Positions 56,555 to 64,000 of a stretch of 64,000 nucleotides of DNA are shown one piece after another; position 1 is the stretch's first letter; each line of letters begins with the position of its first letter. Both the position numbers and the translations under genes were made by a program. The notes below the pieces were generated by a model. The model saw only the letters and a program-made list of their open reading frames with translations. It ran no database searches and had not been told where the DNA came from. This stretch comes from Adlercreutzia rubneri (GTDB lineage: Bacteria > Actinomycetota > Coriobacteriia > Coriobacteriales > Eggerthellaceae), in NCBI RefSeq assembly GCF_009755265.1, contig NZ_WPOO01000011.1, positions 29,876 through 93,875 of the forward strand, written 5' to 3'.

Positions 56555-58633
56555 TTAGTTTCCGGCGGCGCGGGCGGCCTCGTAGGCTTCCACGAGCTTC
56601 TTCGTCACGTCGGCCGGCGCCTGCTCGTAGCCTTCCAAGGTGAGCGTGTAGGAGCCGGAGCCGCGGGTCATGGAGCGCAGATCCTTGGTGTAGTTGATGA
56701 CCTCGGCATAGGGCGCGCGCATCTTGATGACGGTCTCGCCGGCCGCGAAGCCCGCGTCGGTGCCCACAATGCGGCCGCGGCGCGTGGAGATGTCGCCCAT
56801 GATGGTGCCGGCGTACTCCTCGCCCACGGTCACTTCCATAGTGGCCCAGGGCTCCAAGATGATGGGGCCGGCGTTCTCGCAGCAGGCGCGGAAGCCGATG
56901 CGCGCCGCGGTCTTGAAGGCCATCTCGTTGGAGTCGACGGAATGATACGAGCCGTCGAACACCGTGCACTTGATGTCCACCATGGGGTACCCCGCGAGGA
57001 AGCCCTCTTCCATGGCCTCGCGCACGCCCTTATCCACCGCCGGGATGAGGCCGTTGGGAATGGCGCCGCCCTTGATCTCGTCCACGAACTCGTAGCCCTC
57101 GCCGGGGATGGGGGCCAACCTCAGCCAGCAGTCGCCGAACTGGCCGGCGCCGCCGGTCTGCTTCTTGTGACGGCCCTGGGCCTCGGCCTGCTTGGTAATG
57201 GTCTCGCGGTAGGGGATGCGCACGGGCACGAGCTTCGCCTCCACGCCGGACTGCTCCTTCAAGCGCCCGATCAGCATGTCTACCTGGGTCTCGCCCATGG
57301 CGTGGATGATGGTCTGATGCGTGTCCTCGTCGCGCGTGATGCGGATAGTGGGGTCAGCCTCGGCGGCGCGGGCTAGGAAGGTGCCGAGCTTGTCCTCCTC
57401 CTTCTTCGACACAGCCTCGATGGCCACGGGGTACAAGGGCTCGGGCAACGGCAAAGGCTCGATGGCGATGGTGCCCTCGCAGGAGAGCGTGTCGCCCGCA
57501 CGCACGTCGGAAAGCTTCGGCACCACGACGATGTCGCCGGCCTTGGCGCTCTTCACGTCGACGGCCTCTTTGCCCATCATGACCTGGATCTTGCCGAGGC
57601 GCTCCTTCTTGCCGGTGCGCCCGCAGACGAGCTCCAGCCCCGGCTCCAGGTAGCCGGAGATGACCTTCAGGAAGGTGAGGCGTCCGACGAACGGGTCAGA
57701 CACCGTCTTGAAGGCGAAGGCGCAGGGGGGCTTCGTCTCGTCGATGCGCACCGTCACGTCGTCGGCCATGCGGAAGCGACCGTGGCTCTTCGGGTGCGGG
57801 AAATAGGTGCAGATGTCCTCCATGAGGCCCTGAACGCCTTGCATAATAATGGTGGATCCCACGAACACCGGAATGATGAGCTCCTGAGCGATGGCTTTGT
57901 CCAGCAGCCCCTCCAGCTCCTCTTGGGTGAGCTGCTCCTCGCCCTCGAGGTACTTCATCATAAGCTCGTCGTCGGCCTCGGCCACCAGATCGCACAGCTT
58001 GTCGCGGGCGTTGCGCGCCTCCTCCTGGTACTTCGCCGGCAGGGTTTCCACCGCTTCCACGCGCTCGCCGCCGTCCTCGAAATAGCGGGCCTCCATGCGG
58101 ATGATGTCGATGACACCCTGGAAGTCCTCGGCCTGGCCGATGGGGATGGTCACCGCGCCGAGGCGACCGCCGAAGCGGGCGTGCAGCAACGCCATGGCGG
58201 CGTCGAAGTTGGCGTTCTCGCGATCGATGTGGTTGATGTACACCGCGCGCGACAGGCGCATGTCCTCCGCCTCGCGCCACAGCTTCGTCGTCATAACCTG
58301 GGGGCCGTCGACGGCGTCCACCACGAACAGGGCCATTTCGGCCGCCTGCATGGTGGCCAGCGTATCACCGATGAAGTCGGGATGGCCGGAGGTGTCCAGC
58401 ACGTTGATCTTGTAGTCCTTGTAGGGGATGGGGGCAATGGAGGTGGAGATGGTGAACTTGCGCTTGATCTCCTCGGGGTCGTAATCGAGGTACGACTTGC
58501 CGTCGTGGGTCGTGCCCATGCGCGGCGTCTTGCCGGAGACGAAGAGCATGGCCTCGGCCAGCGAGGTCTTGCCGGCGCCATCCTGTCCTACAAGGACGAT
58601 GTTTCTGACGTGTTCGGGAGCCGGAGCTGCCAT
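56555..58633 (-). CDS. Elongation factor G-like GTPase (paralogue)
   Basis: A 692-residue translational GTPase with the EF-G five-domain layout. G1 is GQDGAGKTS (16-24), G3 is DTSGH (80-84, usually DTPGH) and G4 is NHID (134-137, where EF-G has NKxD). Switch I lacks the usual RGITI and reads KRKFTIS. Domains III-V are clear (AEADPTIRITRDEDTHQTII, RRGRIVGTDAGFAAGETVIKMRAPYAEVINY in blocks). These departures mark it as a non-canonical EF-G of the FusA2 type rather than the main elongation factor, which normally sits in the str operon. The ATG at 58633 has an AGGTGG site. It precedes rpoB in the same direction, separated by a terminator. Confidence 0.88.
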   Translation of the reverse strand: MAAPAPEHVRNIVLVGQDGAGKTSLAEAMLFVSGKTPRMGTTHDGKSYLDYDPEEIKRKFTISTSIAPIPYKDYKINVLDTSGHPDFIGDTLATMQAAEMALFVVDAVDGPQVMTTKLWREAEDMRLSRAVYINHIDRENANFDAAMALLHARFGGRLGAVTIPIGQAEDFQGVIDIIRMEARYFEDGGERVEAVETLPAKYQEEARNARDKLCDLVAEADDELMMKYLEGEEQLTQEELEGLLDKAIAQELIIPVFVGSTIIMQGVQGLMEDICTYFPHPKSHGRFRMADDVTVRIDETKPPCAFAFKTVSDPFVGRLTFLKVISGYLEPGLELVCGRTGKKERLGKIQVMMGKEAVDVKSAKAGDIVVVPKLSDVRAGDTLSCEGTIAIEPLPLPEPLYPVAIEAVSKKEEDKLGTFLARAAEADPTIRITRDEDTHQTIIHAMGETQVDMLIGRLKEQSGVEAKLVPVRIPYRETITKQAEAQGRHKKQTGGAGQFGDCWLRLAPIPGEGYEFVDEIKGGAIPNGLIPAVDKGVREAMEEGFLAGYPMVDIKCTVFDGSYHSVDSNEMAFKTAARIGFRACCENAGPIILEPWATMEVTVGEEYAGTIMGDISTRRGRIVGTDAGFAAGETVIKMRAPYAEVINYTKDLRSMTRGSGSYTLTLEGYEQAPADVTKKLVEAYEAARAAGN

Positions 58634-58961
58634 GAGCGACCACCTGCCTTCCTGATAGAGGGCGCCCGCACCCCTTGCGCGGGTCTAACCCGGGCGCGCC
58701 GCCCATCGGTCGCGCGCCTTCTCGCCAAACGCTACGCTGAATTCCCGTTGCCGCGAACACCCGCTGCCGGGGCCGCGCCAACTGACAGATCCACGACCCG
58801 CGAGCTCTTGGCGCATCGCCAGCGAGCGGTCTTTCAGCGCCGACGAACGGCGTCTTTTCCGTGGCATCCATATTAGCAGAGGGCACCGCGTCCGCTGAGT
58901 ACAGCGAAAAATTCGCGAGACGAAGTTCGTGCGCTTTTTCTCAGGGGGAGCTTCTCAGGGT
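58634..58961. other. Intergenic region
   Basis: This is part of the 602-base spacer between the divergent EF-G-like gene and the hypothetical gene at 59236. I see no supported ORF or hairpin in this stretch. The tandem repeat at 58962-59057 follows. Confidence 0.4.
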
Positions 58962-59057
58962 TTGATCCGCGAGTTGGTCCGCGAATTGGTTTGCAGGTTG
59001 ATCCGCGAGCTGGCCCGCAAGCTGGACCGCAAGTTGGCCCGCGAGTTGGCCCGTGCA
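58962..59057. repeat. 12-bp tandem repeat, eight units
   Basis: Eight imperfect units of the type TTGGCCCGCGAG run without interruption. The 12-base period keeps reading frames open on both strands, giving LxRE-type or (A/G)xQL-type peptides, but no start with a ribosome site is attached. Confidence 0.85.
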
Positions 59058-59235
59058 CCCCCCAACCGCCCATGCGACGCCACCACGGTTGGCGCGAGGA
59101 ACCAACCGAGACATTCTCGCGTCATTAATACGGTTCGGAGAGAGTAGCCTGTTCGAACGCGCGCAGGGCGCAGGAGCCACACGCGCCATCCCTCACCGCC
59201 GCATGGCTTCATTATCGATTGGAAAGTGACGGTCA

Positions 59236-60192
59236 ATGTCGAAACTAATACTATGGGGCTCGAGTGCCCTCGATTTCTACCAGCACGGCGATTTCACCTC
59301 TCTCCTCACTCTGTGGCTTGATATCGCCCACCAGGAGGACATCACCCCCAACGCTGCCGCCGTTCAGTATCTGGAGGATAGGCTCCCCTGGCTGAGCAAG
59401 CCTTTTCGCGTCATCGTTCCTTCACGCCAGCAAAAGCGCAATCTCAAAGATGTGCGCTGCCATGTCGCAGAGGCGTCAATTCAGCAAGATCGCTATTTTC
59501 GCATTGCGCAAGGACTCTTTGCTCCTTCCCCCGAGGTCGCCTTTCTCCAAAGCAACTGGAGTCACGACCTTGCCGAAGTGATCTTCAAAGGAAGCACCCT
59601 TTGCGGCGCCTACGGTCTAACGCCTCCTTTCGACACCGTCTTCAATCGCCCCGTTCTTACTTCATCTGAGCGCATCCAAGAAGCTCTTTTGGCCCACCGG
59701 GACATACGAGGCTGCGCCATGACGAGACGCGCCGCTCCTTGGATTCTCGATAACGCCGCCTCGCCGAGAGAGGCAGCCCTCGCTCTTCTCATGACGCTCC
59801 CCAACCATCTCGGCGGCTATCACTTCGCCCGACCGAGGCTGAATCATTCCATCGAACTCACCGGTGCCGCTCGCCCGCTTTCGCGAGAAGAGTACTATGT
59901 TGCAGATGTTTGCTGGCCCGCGCAAAGACTCATTCTCGAGTACGACAGCGACGAACGCCACCTTACGTCCGAGCAGCTGCAGGAAGACGCTGTTAAACGC
60001 ATGACGCTGCAAGCCATGAACTACCGGATCATCACCGTGGGACGATTGCAGCTCAACTCAACCAGCGAAACAAGGAAAATCGCGCTCTCTGTTGCCCGCG
60101 CACTTGGCAAACCGATCCGATTCCGCATAGGCGACTTCGATGCAAAGCACAAGCATCTGCGAGAGGTCCTGGGACTCCCCTCCTGGCAATAA
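59236..60192 (+). CDS. Hypothetical protein with PD-(D/E)XK-like C-terminus
   Basis: A 318-residue protein I do not recognise at the full-length level. The N-terminus reads LILWGSSALDFYQHGDF. The C-terminal third (EEYYVADVCWPAQRLILEYDSDERH, then AVKRMTLQAMNYRIITVGRLQL, in blocks) resembles the D...ExD core of DUF559/Vsr-type nuclease folds, as in AbiEi-like proteins. Its codon use is somewhat less GC-biased than its neighbours, with Ser and Thr codons ending in T, which may indicate transfer. It is a lone rightward gene. The ribosome site (GGAAAG) is weak and distant. Confidence 0.6.
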   Translation: MSKLILWGSSALDFYQHGDFTSLLTLWLDIAHQEDITPNAAAVQYLEDRLPWLSKPFRVIVPSRQQKRNLKDVRCHVAEASIQQDRYFRIAQGLFAPSPEVAFLQSNWSHDLAEVIFKGSTLCGAYGLTPPFDTVFNRPVLTSSERIQEALLAHRDIRGCAMTRRAAPWILDNAASPREAALALLMTLPNHLGGYHFARPRLNHSIELTGAARPLSREEYYVADVCWPAQRLILEYDSDERHLTSEQLQEDAVKRMTLQAMNYRIITVGRLQLNSTSETRKIALSVARALGKPIRFRIGDFDAKHKHLREVLGLPSWQ

Positions 60193-60203
60193 CGCACCCT
60201 GAC

Positions 60204-60424
60204 AACCGCAGCCCAAAGATGATTTTTGTCAGGCGTCCTTCCTTGTTCTGACATTTTTGCTGGTCTGGCTGCGGGTTGCCGAGGAAGGATTTGGAGGCAC
60301 GAAGCTGTGACCTGGTGCTTCTCTTGCTGCGACTTTGTTTTTCATGGTTAACACCGCAGCCCGAGAGCCTAAAATGTCGCACGTTTCAGAACCGAACGAC
60401 AAAAAGATGCCTCGGGCTGCGGAT
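60204..60424. repeat. Dispersed GCAGCC-type inverted repeat cluster, copy 2
   Basis: Units at 60204-60233 (+), 60248-60277 (-), 60352-60383 (+) and 60397-60424 (-). They share ACCGCAGCC(C/A) followed by a variable part and TTTTTGTC. The first unit (AACCGCAGCCCAAAGATG) is close to the last unit of the cluster at 13933-14153. This occupies the 372-base convergent spacer 60193-60564. No ORF is seen. Confidence 0.8.
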
Positions 60425-60564
60425 CGAGGATCAAAATGCCGTTGGCCCCAAACCCAAATGACAAAATGAGGCCCCAAGGTGCGGCCGCGACGCGCGAGGC
60501 CACGGCAAGAACCGCGGCCTCGCGAAACTGGGAGCAGCTGGGCTGCTCGACGCATGGGATATGG

Positions 60565-61866
60565 CTAGAGCTCGCTGATGATGCGGGCGGTGCGGGCGAC
60601 GCATTCGGCCTTGGCGCGCTCGACGTCGATGGTGGGCCATTCACCGGCGCGGTAGATCACCTCGCCATCGCACATTGTGAGCACCACGTCGGCACCATCG
60701 CCGGCATAGACCACGTTGTACACCGGGTCGGGCGCGGGGCACCAGGAGGGGCCCGTGGTATCCAGCACGCACAGGTCGGCACGGGCACCTGCGGCCACAA
60801 TGCCGCAATCCTCGCGGCCCTGGGAAAGCGCGCCGGTGCGCATCGCCGCCGCCAGCGCCTGCTGGGGCGTGACCGCCGTCGGATCAAGCGTCGCGCCCTT
60901 GTAGATAAGCGCCTGCAAGTACATGTCGTGGAACAGGTTGTGGTTGTTGTTCGACGCCATGCCATCGGAGCCCAGGCACACGGGAATGCCGCGGCGCAGC
61001 ATCTCGGGAATGGGCGCGAAACCGCTGCCAAGCTTCATGTTGGAAGCCGGGTTGTTGGCGACGAACACCCCGTGCTGCTGCAAGATATCCAGGTCGGCGT
61101 CATCGACCCATACGCAATGGGCCGCCGTCACCGGCACGTCGAACAACCCGAGGCTTTCGAAATACTGCACCGGCGAGAGGCCGCCGTGGCGCTCGCGGCA
61201 TTCGCGCACTTCCTTCTCGGTCTCGGACAGGTGGATGTGCAGGCGCAGGTCGGTGCCACGCACGATGTCCAGAATGTCGCGGCAAACCGTCTCGGTGGAC
61301 AGGTACTCCGAATGGATGTTATAGTCGATGCGAATGCGTCCGTCGCCGGCCCCGTGCCAGTCGCGCACAAGGGCCTCCATCTGGGCGCAGATGGGATATT
61401 CCGCATAGGGCTTCTCCTCGAAGGCAACGAGTCCCTCGCACATGTTGGCCTTCATGCCGGCCTCGAGCACCGCACGGGCACGCTCCTCGGTCGCGTAGTA
61501 CATGTCCGAAAAACTGACCACGCCGAAGCGCGCCATCTCGGCGCAGGCGAGCACCGTGCCCCAATAGCAATCCTCGGCGGTCATTTTGGCCTCGAAGGGG
61601 AAGCACTTCTCCTCGAGCCAACGCTGCAGCGGCAAGTTCTCGGCGTAACCGCGCAGAAGCGTCATGGGAGCATGGGCATGGGCGTTGTAGAGCGCGGGCA
61701 TGAGCAGACGTCCCGTGCCATCGTAGGTCTCGCCGAAGGTGGCAGCCACATCGGGCGCAGGAGGCACCGAGCCGATATAGGCGATTCGGCCGTCGCGCAC
61801 CCCCACCCATTGGTGGTGCTTGATAGCGAAGTCGGCGTCGAGAAGATTGATATCGGCAAAGAGCAT
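60565..61866 (-). CDS. Amidohydrolase (SAH/MTA or related deaminase type)
   Basis: A 433-residue metal-dependent hydrolase of the ATZ/TRZ/MtaD group. Metal ligands are NAHAHAP (His63, His65), the His of LHIHLSETEKEV, AAHCVWVDDADL and the Asp of CLGSDGMASNNNHN. The region PALYNAHAHAPMTLLRGYAENLPLQRWLEE (in blocks) matches S-adenosylhomocysteine or 5'-methylthioadenosine deaminases, though chlorohydrolases and guanine deaminase are relatives. The ATG at 61866 follows GAAAGG. In-frame codons upstream lack a site. It lies alone between the foldase lipoprotein and the repeat cluster. Confidence 0.88.
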   Translation of the reverse strand: MLFADINLLDADFAIKHHQWVGVRDGRIAYIGSVPPAPDVAATFGETYDGTGRLLMPALYNAHAHAPMTLLRGYAENLPLQRWLEEKCFPFEAKMTAEDCYWGTVLACAEMARFGVVSFSDMYYATEERARAVLEAGMKANMCEGLVAFEEKPYAEYPICAQMEALVRDWHGAGDGRIRIDYNIHSEYLSTETVCRDILDIVRGTDLRLHIHLSETEKEVRECRERHGGLSPVQYFESLGLFDVPVTAAHCVWVDDADLDILQQHGVFVANNPASNMKLGSGFAPIPEMLRRGIPVCLGSDGMASNNNHNLFHDMYLQALIYKGATLDPTAVTPQQALAAAMRTGALSQGREDCGIVAAGARADLCVLDTTGPSWCPAPDPVYNVVYAGDGADVVLTMCDGEVIYRAGEWPTIDVERAKAECVARTARIISEL

Positions 61867-62102
61867 GGAAGGCCTTTCGAAGAGAGCAGAACGGGGTTCT
61901 AGGGAAGAAGCATAACGCATTTCGCGGACGGAAACGGTTTTCGCGGCGACCTCTTCCACAAATGGACATGGTACCTTTGGCTACTTCCGAATGCCGCCGG
62001 CAGAGAGCGAACCCTTCGTCGGCAAAGCTCGCTGCTGGCTGCGTGGCCGAGAGTGCGTCCTCGGGGGGGATTCCCTCTTGAAGCATCATTCGCTGCCACA
62101 AA

Positions 62103-62130
62103 AAGGACCCGTGCCTGAGCGCGGGTCCTT
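62103..62130 (-). terminator. Intrinsic terminator of the foldase gene
   Basis: A 9-bp stem AAGGACCCG / CGGGTCCTT followed on the minus strand by TTTTTGTGG. Confidence 0.85.
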
Positions 62131-62158
62131 GGGAAACGCCTGGGTTGTCGAGAGCAGC

Positions 62159-63556
62159 TTACTGCTGGGTACCCTCGGCGCCCTCGGCGGCCTGATCGGC
62201 AGCGGCCTGGTCGGCGGCAGCGTCAGCGCCAGCCTGGTCGGCGGCCGTCTGGTCGGCAGCGGCCTCATCGACTGCCTGGTCGGCAGCGGCAGCGTCGCCG
62301 GCCTGATCGTCGGCAGCGGCATCAGCACCAGCCTCGCCGGCAGCGGCCTCGTCGGCGGCCGCATCGGCAGCGGCGGCGTCGGCAGCGGCCTGATCCTCGG
62401 CGGACATGGTCTCGTCGGAAGGCTGCTCAGTGCCCTCGGTGGCGGCAGCGTCGCCCTCGGCATTCTGGGCAGCAGCCTCCTCGTAGGGAGCAAGGTCGAT
62501 GGCGTAGGGCAGGCCCTCGGGCATCGGGTTAACGGTGATCTCGGCGTTGTTGCGATACTCCTCGAACCAGGTGGAGAAGTTCTGGGAGGCGTTGCTCTGC
62601 TCCATGTAGGTCAGATACTCCTGGAACTCGGTCGGCAGCTGGTCAACCGACGTGATACCGCCCTCGGGAACCTCGTAGACATCGGTCACCTTGATGATGT
62701 GGTAGCCGTACTCGCTCTTGACGGGAGCGGCGACGATCTGATCCTTCTCGAGGCCGGCCAGAGCGTCCTGGTACTCAGTGACGAAGGTGCTCAGCGCGTC
62801 CCAGCCCACATCGCCGCCGTTAGCAGCGGAGCCAGTGTCGGTGGAGTACTGGGAAGCGGCATCCTCGAAGGAGATCTCGCCGGCGTTGATCTGATCAAGC
62901 AGCTCCTGGGCGCGGGCGGCCAGAGCGGCGTCGTCCTCGCCTTCCTCGGCGGTCAGCAGGATGTGGCTCGAGCGCTTAGCGCCGTTGAACTGCTCGCTCA
63001 TGGCCTGGGCCTGGGCCAGGGCCGCATCCTCGCCCTCGCCTTCAGTATCCTGGGCGGCCACGGCCTCGGCGAGCTTCGTCTGAAGCAGATTCGGACGAAT
63101 GACGTCCTCGATGTAGGACTCCTCGGTCATGCTGGACGCCTCGAGAGCCTCCTGGAAGGCCTCATCAGACTCGAACATGGCCTTGGTCTCCTCCATGGCG
63201 GAATCGATGTCGGCCTGCTCCACGGTCACGTTGTACTCTTTGGCGGCCTGGTCGTAGAGATCCTGGTTGACGTAGTAGTCGATGACCTCTTCGCGCACGG
63301 ACTCGGGGGTGTAGCCGTTGGCGACCATCCACTCGCCCCACGCCTCATCGGACTCCAGCGAGCTGGAGGTGCGGAAGTTGGCGATGTAATCGGTGACCGT
63401 CTGCTCCATGATGTCCTGGCCGTTGACCGTCGCGGCCACCGCGCCGCCGCCGGCACCGTTGCCGCCGCAGCCCACCAGCCCGGCACCGAGAGCGACGCAG
63501 AGCGAAACCGCTCCCACGCTCTTCAGAGCAGAGCTCTTGAACGAGGCAAATTTCAT
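62159..63556 (-). CDS. Parvulin-type peptidyl-prolyl isomerase lipoprotein (PrsA/SurA-like)
   Basis: A 465-residue exported foldase. The signal peptide ends in a lipobox with Cys30 (GAGLVGC). A SurA-like N-terminal helical region (VNGQDIMEQTVTDYIANF, then EEVIDYYVNQDLYDQAAKEYNV) precedes a parvulin domain at about 195-295 (KRSSHILLTAEEG, FEDAASQYSTDTGSAANGGDVGW and VKSEYGYHIIKVTDV). The last 95 residues are low complexity, mainly Ala, Asp and Gln in AADQA-like repeats, perhaps a wall-spanning spacer. The start at 63556 is preceded by AAAGGTTG. It would assist folding of secreted proteins such as the Tat and lipoprotein substrates here. Confidence 0.92.
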   Translation of the reverse strand: MKFASFKSSALKSVGAVSLCVALGAGLVGCGGNGAGGGAVAATVNGQDIMEQTVTDYIANFRTSSSLESDEAWGEWMVANGYTPESVREEVIDYYVNQDLYDQAAKEYNVTVEQADIDSAMEETKAMFESDEAFQEALEASSMTEESYIEDVIRPNLLQTKLAEAVAAQDTEGEGEDAALAQAQAMSEQFNGAKRSSHILLTAEEGEDDAALAARAQELLDQINAGEISFEDAASQYSTDTGSAANGGDVGWDALSTFVTEYQDALAGLEKDQIVAAPVKSEYGYHIIKVTDVYEVPEGGITSVDQLPTEFQEYLTYMEQSNASQNFSTWFEEYRNNAEITVNPMPEGLPYAIDLAPYEEAAAQNAEGDAAATEGTEQPSDETMSAEDQAAADAAAADAAADEAAAGEAGADAAADDQAGDAAAADQAVDEAAADQTAADQAGADAAADQAAADQAAEGAEGTQQ

Positions 63557-64000
63557 GTGTCCTCAACCTTTCATGACATTGCGTCAGCCCTATTGCCGGC
63601 GCAGGCTCATCGAGCGCACTCCCGCTCCCTCCGCGGGACTCCCGCCCTTCCTTCATGAGCGCTAACTGAATGTTGCAACCCTAGCGTAACGTTCTTTACC
63701 GTTTCGTAAGGTCAGAGAGCTATTATTTCAATGCGCGCGCACCGTATAAAGCGAATTACTTAGTCCACACACGGTGTCAACAATAATCGCACATACCTGT
63801 AAAGTTCCTGAAAGGATTCCTTAAAACCTGAGGTGAAGGGTCATTTTCCAGGTGCCTGTCGAAACCGCAGCATCAATCATGAACCACCCCTCAAAGGGGT
63901 GGTTTGCTCTGGGCCTATAAGGCCGAGGGGGGCCGGCAGCGTCTAAAGGCGCTGCCTCTCACTTCGTTCAAGCCGTACCGCCCTTGTCTCTCGCGGGCCG
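63557..64000. other. Intergenic region with hairpins at the right edge
   Basis: No gene is seen in these 444 bases. A strong hairpin AACCACCCC / GGGGTGGTT (63882-63904) is followed by GGCC-TATAA-GGCC and by GGCAGCG / CGCTGCC (63935-63956). The tight series of hairpins resembles the end of an IS200/IS605-type element or a terminator array for a gene outside the window. I cannot decide which. Confidence 0.45.

Noticed and set aside
58962..59057. Short coding gene formed by the 12-bp repeats
   Set aside because: Open frames on both strands follow simply from the 12-base period. No start codon with a ribosome site is linked to them.
63882..63956. Riboswitch or attenuator at the right edge
   Set aside because: The hairpins are short and consecutive, with no downstream gene in the window to control. 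A terminator array or IS-end explanation is equally possible.

Overview
This 64 kb window is chromosomal DNA from a GC-rich bacterium that looks like a member of the Eggerthellaceae (Actinomycetota, Coriobacteriia). The evidence is the gene style rather than any single marker: a Tat-exported lipoprotein flavin reductase paired with a 12-TM LuxR-type regulator, a DmsABC/NapGH-type anaerobic oxidoreductase cluster, a separate AICAR formyltransferase plus a PurO-type IMP cyclohydrolase, tandem polyphosphate kinases, and high-GC codon use. The genus cannot be fixed from the sequence alone. Nearly all genes lie on the minus strand.

Layout. 1-4.7 kb: remnant of an ECF sigma gene, then the flavin reductase and its divergent LuxR-type neighbour. 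4.8-17.5 kb: isoprenoid genes ispF and ispD, clpC with a CIRCE-like operator, a voltage-gated K+ channel, the tatA-greA-lysS group, a zincin metallopeptidase, a MerR regulator facing a broken iron alcohol dehydrogenase joined to an IS3 remnant and a second broken ECF sigma gene, ackA and tRNA-Pro. 17.6-29.4 kb: a thioesterase, a flippase-like membrane protein, an ATP-grasp protein and a DUF4430 lipoprotein, then a purine block (AICAR formyltransferase, purO, xdhC-like, purN, purM, purF) whose purF is overlapped by a class B sortase. 29.5-42 kb: pap (double PPK2) and ppk1, a VapBC/FitAB-like toxin-antitoxin pair, a guanidinium-exporter-like SMR protein coupled to a B3/B4 protein, an Rpn nuclease gene split by a stop codon, an NSS transporter, an orphan PqqD-like protein, glmM and hisE. 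42-48 kb: a minus-strand NapH/NapG/lipoprotein/DmsC/DmsB cluster whose catalytic subunit and divergent LysR regulator have both lost their 5' halves at one junction. 48-64 kb: rpoC, rpoB, an EF-G paralogue, a PD-(D/E)XK-like hypothetical, an amidohydrolase and a parvulin-type foldase lipoprotein.

Themes. (1) Gene erosion: at least five junctions carry truncated genes (1-218, 4813-4962, 15.78-15.87 kb, 35.37-35.45 kb, 47.28 kb), and there is one nonsense-split gene. (2) Intergenic spaces hold at least two dispersed families of multi-unit inverted repeats, plus several one-off palindromes. (3) Domain accretion on core proteins: RpoC carries a C-terminal segment that aligns without gaps to the RNA polymerase alpha-subunit CTD, including its DNA-contacting residues, and LysRS carries a Trbp111/MetRS-type tRNA-binding domain. 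The RpoC extension is the most notable observation in the window.
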